The position numbers and the translations under genes were made by a program. A DNA stretch of 64,000 nt from contig CAJUOY010000001.1 of the NCBI GenBank assembly GCA_910588645.1, forward strand, positions 1-64,000, read 5' to 3'. Position 1 is the first letter of the stretch. Every line of letters starts with the position of its first letter. The notes beneath the pieces were generated by a model. It ran no database searches. It saw only the letters and a program-made list of their open reading frames with translations, and was not told where the DNA came from. Source of the DNA: an uncultured Christensenellaceae bacterium (GTDB lineage Bacteria > Bacillota > Clostridia > Christensenellales > Borkfalkiaceae). This document shows, one piece after another, positions 61,801 through 64,000 of the stretch.

Positions 61801-64000
61801 AGCGGGCTCGAATTTAAGAACTACGAAATAATTCTTCACTCGGCGGATATGACGGTCGTATCAAGGTTGATAACGGCAACTTCTTCGGACGAGAAATATA
61901 CCGAAGAAGAGGGCGATTATCACGGCGGTGCTTACGGCGTGGCAAGGGACGCGAAAATAACGTTTACCGGCGTCAACACGGCAAACAGCTCATACGTGCC
62001 CCGTTACGATCTCGTATACAATACCGAGACTGCCGCGGGACAGATTGCGGGCGAGGCTCCCGTAAGAGCGGGCGAGTACCGCGTAAGCGTAAACCTTGCT
62101 TCCCACAAAGTCGGCGGAAAGGATTATTACGATTACAAGATCGATACTGCCGCTCAGGCAAAAGTCGATAAACACGTTTCGGCAACGGATACGTCGGCAA
62201 CTCTCGAATTTAACGTTGCTAAGAAGGGCGTGAATATTTACTGGTCTAAGGCCGGCAACGAGCTTACTTTCGGGGAAATAATGACGGAGGACAACACCAA
62301 CCGCGTACCCGAGTTCCTTTCCGATATAATGCTCATCGATTCTTTCGTGAGAATGTCGGGCGAGATTTCTTACAACATCGACAGCAAATATTACACGTAC
62401 GAAAACGGTGTAAAGGGTTTTGAGTTCTGCGTATACGACGTAGGTCAGTACTTTTTAAATCTCAAATTCAACGACGAGGCTTACGTCAACTATTCGTTTG
62501 AAGGCAGCGCTCTTAACGAAGTGCAGATATCTTTCAACGTAAAGGAAACAAACGCAACGCTTACAGTCACAATCGAGGGCTGGATATATAACGGCACTGT
62601 CAACGCGCCCCAGTCCGACCTTGTGTACGAGGGTACCCACGATACGACGGGCAATTACGTAGTATTCACTTATGCGGCCATACCCGATGGTACGACCGAC
62701 GATCAGATACCCGGACTCAGTTATTCGTCCGTAGTTCCCTCCAATGCGGGAAGATACGCCGTCCGCGGCGTATTCCCCGGCAACGGCGACATCGGCGGTG
62801 CGCGCGCTTATGCGACTTTCGAGATAAGCAAAGCTACGATTGAAGTTCCCAAACTCAATATGATAGGTTCGGGAGAAAATCAGAATTCCGTATATACGGG
62901 TACGAGACTTGTTCTCAACTTTGTATCTAACGGCAAGAACACCTTCAACGCCGCGACTATGAACGTCAGCTACGGCGGCAATATGCGCATCAACGGCAGC
63001 GAGGTTGAGTTGTACGCAACCGAAGCGAATACCGCGGGATATGCGGTGACATTCGGTCTCAACGACGGCGTCAACTACGAGTGGAAGACGGGTACGAGCG
63101 AAGATCAGACTTTGTACTGGATTGTTTCCCCCGCAGACGACAACGAGATCACGGGACTTGAAAACGTGACGGTAAAATACGGCGAAGCTCTCTCGTTCGG
63201 AGCGGCGGCGACTTACGGCGGCAGGGTAACTTACACGTACGCTTTACGTGAGGACGGTAAGCCTGCGCCCGCAGATGGTTGGAGTACGACCGTGCCCGGC
63301 ACAGCGGGACTGTACTGGGTAAAGGCGGAAAGCTCCGCGCTTGTAAACGATTACGGAATCAAGAACTATAACGATGCGGACGCCGTCACGGCGGAAATAA
63401 CGATAAGCAAACTTACGCTCACCGCAACTGCAAACGGCGGTGTGTTCGGCTACGGCGAAACGTTTGATTTCTCCAAGGGCTACGGCGTGACCTTTACCGG
63501 ATTTATCAACGGCGACAGTGAGTCAGACGTAAAAATTATCTCTCCCGAATACGCCCTATATCATCCAGATACGGGTTCGGCGGTTACTGAAAAGCACCGC
63601 GCGGGAATAAACTACGTTATCGCGCTTGCAACCGAAAACGGCTACGTTAAGGGCATAACTGCCGATAACTACGATATAGTGACGCACGATCCCAACACGG
63701 GATCTGAAAACTGCAACACCGTTGCGGTAACTCCCAAAGCAATAAGCATTACCGTGGGCAATCTTGAAAACGTCTACGGGGATATAGCGACAATCGACGG
63801 CGTGACCGTTGCGCTTGACGGCGGTTCTGCTTTGGCCGTGTGGGATAAGGCGACAACTTCCGCCGAACTTAAAACACTGCTCGGCATAACTCTTACCTGC
63901 GCGGAGATCGCGGACGCTTATACGGATGCAGGCTCTTACAGGATTACCGCCGCAAAGACCAATGCGGACTACGAAGTCAACTTTACCGCGGGCATATATA
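49828..64000 (+). CDS. Giant secreted MBG/YDG-repeat protein, partial (>4,724 aa)
   Basis: The frame stays open from the ATG at 49828 to the window end, so the C-terminus is missing. The signal peptide is long (about 1-40, LAYGMCAFLACFAVSAGATAL) and ends in a VANA-E cleavage-like site. After Ig-like beta domains (about 50-700) come dozens of beta-sandwich repeats of the MBG/YDG kind found in very large bacterial surface proteins. These show strands such as VYDG-x-x-K, (I/V)TVxVxG, AGTYTF/AGTYYV and NY-x-W. At least eight have the YG-D/E/T opening (TYGDTENVADPI, TYGDEFDTASGF, TYGENAPNNYDG, QYGTPLATAQNV, VYGDIATIDGV). It is probably an adhesin or fibre-like stalk; a wall-anchor or type-IX-like tail cannot be judged. 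It has its own promoter, directly after operon B's terminator. Confidence 0.9.
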   Translation, partial: MQTNRKISFTRKLAYGMCAFLACFAVSAGATALNFAHVANAERTRISARADATAARPLRNYNSLEVTLRNENAKLYSGATTGAGIKSNLSVIGSYYSGSGNEEVELYPVEYIISIDGEVIGDDDTVDLSVTSETGEVTLLDRVSITVDCGKCSPKAVNMDVAPADEIPLYDSIRVEVPSTPVTNDHTSETLKNIIKVFGQAGEEETEIINKDLISVTILTANGEIGTATSVRIRVTYLAGTMPEITAMLNTGDTAKLQSVSVAVNPSYSLDKDGYYKDGDGNAVFHTDLQRQAVSEKLEVTVFYPNSYYVLQRLEYGNGTWSTATGESYTLNNNSFSEGINELTVQVNGRAGTQVLSNISVSFETVKVDRVSVVYDGLAEVTPSTTVRQLINSGNIKITARTNTGAYVDNYTSYRIEGVLAPTAEDIEKCIAGATTYDKKIRIINQADGADTNVEGEVIITGIKYERPTSFGGFGGEIGVQTVYGDFNFDNLTVQFRYGATPAGRINVPLDELKKYVTVDYYTDEAFTELSGKDFVTKDVKGVLIKFKYPGMSEIEEYYIVENINRAIMELPVSSTSERDFIEGLFINVDTSEYEALLNLGRVSAEYSDVVKIDILTDNVAVFDGNQINVISGGELRFRVTLLDTENWAWPQNLNGAVLDGNSLLYTIQINRGEFDVRLKDVSMQYGGVPTVDDFDVVGLIGNDRYTFGTQEGDLDIGVTLYFYGWENWTYNNPSSKAPTEVGNYYVIAVTDDTPAYITSKTTSGNAARLIITPKKVYAQNLLKDIYYDRNEHEVTEFFDYTGDFLNKDFVDGKAPVKLTGDVGPYVHVSEEGYSITLTITSNNYVWDGENVTQNGKAVNVTFNLKQYNNSLSPVMNGFVYGSTGVKGATYVTGTPFFGIVGEPVYYTSAGKAVTETDLSKWPAGDYYVEFTTSLEGEDTELDVTLPKVKLNFTVEKRSIADITVSVDGGADEVVYRGLSGYGITLNGWNQGNYTNGIISVSVEGVKYDEDGTAFTETVNSSTGKILLYRAGTYTITVAIDNPNYKWSGGGTDPVVYDTFKILRRKLTVVGADSADTVYDGNEKTYAIENLPVESDLNGDQLSSVLSYAVSGLRHDGSTVIAQGVGGDIRTITATQAGVYKISVTLEETDNYEWDGEAPEVFEWIISKASLEKIGNPADGEYAGSSQTVTLANWNKNALNVSAIKGTTFGGADISVSAANENNITLVHAGTYTFTVEITDKHNYEWADNTTADISVEYVMRRATLSVNWGETSFKYDGSAKAPSPEVNGGTIEDTDGISYSGHTEIYTDESLTDKISSATAAGKYYFKITGFDGRAIEGQKFTTAHDYVLPDEVSVIFVIDSAELSAPSLYVSGGDGVKLSGSNLLYADYRGSAYKFSNYLRGWGTDYDDKNLVLEVSGGTAVGHNAEITDVIDTDGKATAYAVYVYPNTNYKWASGVSGLVDHDGKDALVFYFRVDKLEVSLNWTDGEYVYDGGLQSPVLTITNMKNNDDVSAVIGDKKTSSKLSAINAGEYTAYALGLEGERAFNYKVSDVNPEYEHGFTIKKQIVVKPVSDTLTGVYGTDTSIAFNGGDNLDYWNLFTVTVSGANRWLSVPIEVTGGAWSGEGVFSFVNAGTYSFVFKMADSANYCWADEAATEQTNFESVAYEFDYEDYITIERRQIAPPSLTPEGKNLRAQPWTGGVLSPAEVITGNNVLDYHTLEIIGGLGYTVEYSVYAGTPSVPDSIARGEYSVKLTLGGADALNYVWNENTSDTNRGYVTNYANYGYDTTGVTVTLYYAITLSQLSLDVSINGYTYGDTENVADPIAEYIVVGGDDAGIVEGNEHVITATFYKNRNISEANKLTGDELYNGFPRNAGTYYVQVGIKFTGDIDYEAPLYNLTGDSALTVAKKVIVINWNDEVEADYDGLPHIKGAALDNPSFGDTIDLVTGLAATENAVIAGAQNGVPVNVKRGSGHTVSAYSVLVTGIAGEFKDNYTVEGAADNSASFTINPVNLTIKADGSAITYGDEFDTASGFGYTVTGGFKGGDTAENLKELITVSGNPFIMESVSGTAYAPGATAGAVDGEYVVRLALNADNSVNGITAQNYVVIQDNGDYNSVTVQRKNITLTVNHGIAYSDFGDPIVALEADSLLSADKGVMVSGDTPSGIGVILATTAVSGKDGVYSIAGGYLIGFNGTEISASAQFDNYVITLDGGGGAYEIKVKEVSVVWVEKTYEYNGKVQTIGNVAYYTDTTHDEATRNVWLNVSADKTFKNAGDYTFTASFSGTAHVGRYSLKTDTITNGGYKIDKYALSVKGVDVTDHVYGDDVTENEKLWDYAEGGREFFEGKDAAGAHLTVSIKDGVKEVNSLSPAGSGYKVNVTAIQDGFTGNYDITFIDGGFTILRREIRITVNRFAQSVYNAPLVDLNRTENPVYDISLLNGSGEAVANGAAVSSVFTLSLETGVTSVSPVGKYAVLLTVVNDNYDISFTEYTPENGVNYYAILSAAISVENADGYGGVYDAAAHAVLINNRASAENGQKITWFVAAVDSADAQADESTVWVESGSATRKDAGTYYYLVKVCADNHAEVILNSAITVTIDKAELTVRMNMTITYGENAPNNYDGKGNTWHKAMEWLRGDDIYEVTGFKGADEAAFRNGTLSGLVNPEGNAFTYTTDYRAGDGVNSRGYELDFIANGLASANYTFVSAAGKLIVEPLKMTVAIKNQTSNYYFQNGDKPEINQRGTGFDLSVTSVGAYGMPILDAYAPDLTINGGYENIFVLNTSAFAGDTTNSAGSYPIYPVTGDNNVYDNYEITFTGSWDGTPEGIDGAGNGTYTVKPALLDVNSDIRGFRAGSPEQGADGSSSINTDTTGVPYDEREHFALQHGIIKVTDGVADLSNENKNGYAGDFAKTVDGSAIKVRYFVADKATDSVDWNGSGILDVMPKFIDAGTHYVFYRIEAPNHEAVYGANYYGRVEIARAPNAFVTHFGFEDAPNYEWKNNDDYADVTDAAWTYGALDNDASSDYYNPDGYSSSGKQRATTPVTAFSRIPGSTLSNKIQITVYFRAFDSASDSAIFTTDGGYTGAIDINVILAKLFSEGKLGAGYYRVHFEMQGNDNYENVADYHTFKVAKKALTVTANSFTEENSLIYGAAAPYADGTRYGYVVSGLVNNGTANETVTDAIGKLPVFTSSYAAGYEYGSVGDHAITLSGAYDSDNYDVTFVDGIITVIKREVAIDIDYKTNRYNLNVTGSPEERRELTYSVVSEQGFFAGDSEVIKLKTNAFVNDENEDSVLTRNVGKYPIYALFLKDGGGASYSRNYEITFEISEKPYEGEIPDEAIAGGAGTYEITTAHINISIDGTPYYVNEGGQEVQYPEGSKDISTYDGKEKIYKAAIFGYESGDPAGIDAFAPVYYVRNGGVYEAIDFTPKDVGSYMVTFTSSNSNYDTGSMSFSYTISPRTLEVSAAVENVKENPSGNSPSLAGTHYYNGAAYEVVYTLKNFVVGEKINYSVSYEGEYLSSGNRKSFGDKGETLPTFAGEYQAILTLGAQVAGNGYKPENYAFAEGGNTHTDGFTISRALVYALSGSYEQTVTYNGRPQDFKIDSFVNWTDYQGVSVLKTVITAYEIVAGNGGTARLTFTEKRPEVSGYMGTGVYALSATNAGVYKIKVSIADTDNYAAVNGAAEGRELTFTILRASLTVTATNATVQYGTPLATAQNVQDAVDGGRFGGFGATYVGLKNGETAGVFATGVSYATEAYNTALAGGATAQGNAYDVVPSGIVAYNYVVDRYVNGTLTVSKRNITVTVNGISSGNLSSKHTYTGVQQQETLNKLLADNISSFLSPDAEAFGVTSDGLKELGIILRLPSNAKDVGKYGIVCSVELSSNYKVEFEGSPDYEITKAPLNVKIGLYNPAAGYDNLVTAFDVTYGDTAGVEETANARFTLRYKRDDWQNREGNENGFEYAETVSDALVYTAIYNGTNYAPHVSRAGEVYKVGISGLEFKNYEIILHSADMTVVSRLITATSSDEKYTEEEGDYHGGAYGVARDAKITFTGVNTANSSYVPRYDLVYNTETAAGQIAGEAPVRAGEYRVSVNLASHKVGGKDYYDYKIDTAAQAKVDKHVSATDTSATLEFNVAKKGVNIYWSKAGNELTFGEIMTEDNTNRVPEFLSDIMLIDSFVRMSGEISYNIDSKYYTYENGVKGFEFCVYDVGQYFLNLKFNDEAYVNYSFEGSALNEVQISFNVKETNATLTVTIEGWIYNGTVNAPQSDLVYEGTHDTTGNYVVFTYAAIPDGTTDDQIPGLSYSSVVPSNAGRYAVRGVFPGNGDIGGARAYATFEISKATIEVPKLNMIGSGENQNSVYTGTRLVLNFVSNGKNTFNAATMNVSYGGNMRINGSEVELYATEANTAGYAVTFGLNDGVNYEWKTGTSEDQTLYWIVSPADDNEITGLENVTVKYGEALSFGAAATYGGRVTYTYALREDGKPAPADGWSTTVPGTAGLYWVKAESSALVNDYGIKNYNDADAVTAEITISKLTLTATANGGVFGYGETFDFSKGYGVTFTGFINGDSESDVKIISPEYALYHPDTGSAVTEKHRAGINYVIALATENGYVKGITADNYDIVTHDPNTGSENCNTVAVTPKAISITVGNLENVYGDIATIDGVTVALDGGSALAVWDKATTSAELKTLLGITLTCAEIADAYTDAGSYRITAAKTNADYEVNFTAGIY

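Noticed and set aside
49828..64000. Many antisense open frames of 60-260 codons opposite the giant
   Set aside because: They follow from the GC-rich codon bias of the + strand gene. None has a convincing start signal or a recognisable product.

Overview
The window reads as a low-to-mid GC Gram-positive chromosome, most likely an uncultured gut Clostridia (Christensenellales-like is my guess from overall character; there is no 16S gene to test it). The signs are a pyruvate phosphate dikinase, a type-2 (Firmicutes-style) GalT, lipoproteins with LAAC/FAAC/LVAC lipoboxes, BspA-type LRR, GLUG and InlB B-repeat surface proteins, and strong TTGACA/TATAAT-like promoters with 17-bp spacers. No rRNA, tRNA or CRISPR array was seen. 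Every convincing gene lies on the + strand.

Layout. (1) 1-2970: ppdK with its own promoter and terminator. (2) 3000-4536: a decayed, gene-poor, AT-rich stretch with one small orphan gene, a possible integrase remnant, three strong hairpins and a promoter flanked by AGGTGTA palindromes. (3) 4537-17078: a five-gene AT-rich operon of four secreted lipoproteins (BspA/InlB, Fn3-like, two GLUG) around a membrane HELSH metallopeptidase. It is followed by a truncated WYL-type regulator. (4) 18015-25662: small metabolic units. These are a DUF4874/DUF4832-type lipoprotein, galT, a GH43-like glycosidase, a queuosine-salvage pair (radical SAM plus precursor transporter) behind a structured leader that may be a preQ1 switch, and a cardiolipin synthase. 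(5) 25913-43513: operon A, with a small unknown protein, a 1,213-aa zinc-ribbon/coiled-coil GTPase, a GTPase-associated-like membrane protein, a single-pass GLUG-head protein, a 3,144-aa membrane-anchored LRR giant and a lipoprotein. (6) 43665-49554: operon B, with two small helical proteins (at least one ESCRT-III-like in pattern), a Vps4-like AAA ATPase, a trypsin-like protease, a RuvB-like AAA ATPase and a small helical protein. (7) 49828 to the window end: a secreted giant of more than 4,724 residues built of MBG/YDG-type repeats.

The most interesting part is operon B beside operon A. Three unrelated catalytic proteins (Vps4-like AAA, serine protease, RuvB-like AAA) each begin with an 80-95 residue three-helix region resembling a MIT domain. 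Just upstream is a protein whose pattern and acidic C-terminal tail resemble an ESCRT-III subunit carrying a MIT-interaction motif. This suggests a bacterial ESCRT-III/Vps4-type machine with a dedicated protease and second ATPase, adjacent to a GTPase module and two giant surface proteins. Homology is inferred by eye only; profile searches and structure prediction would decide it.
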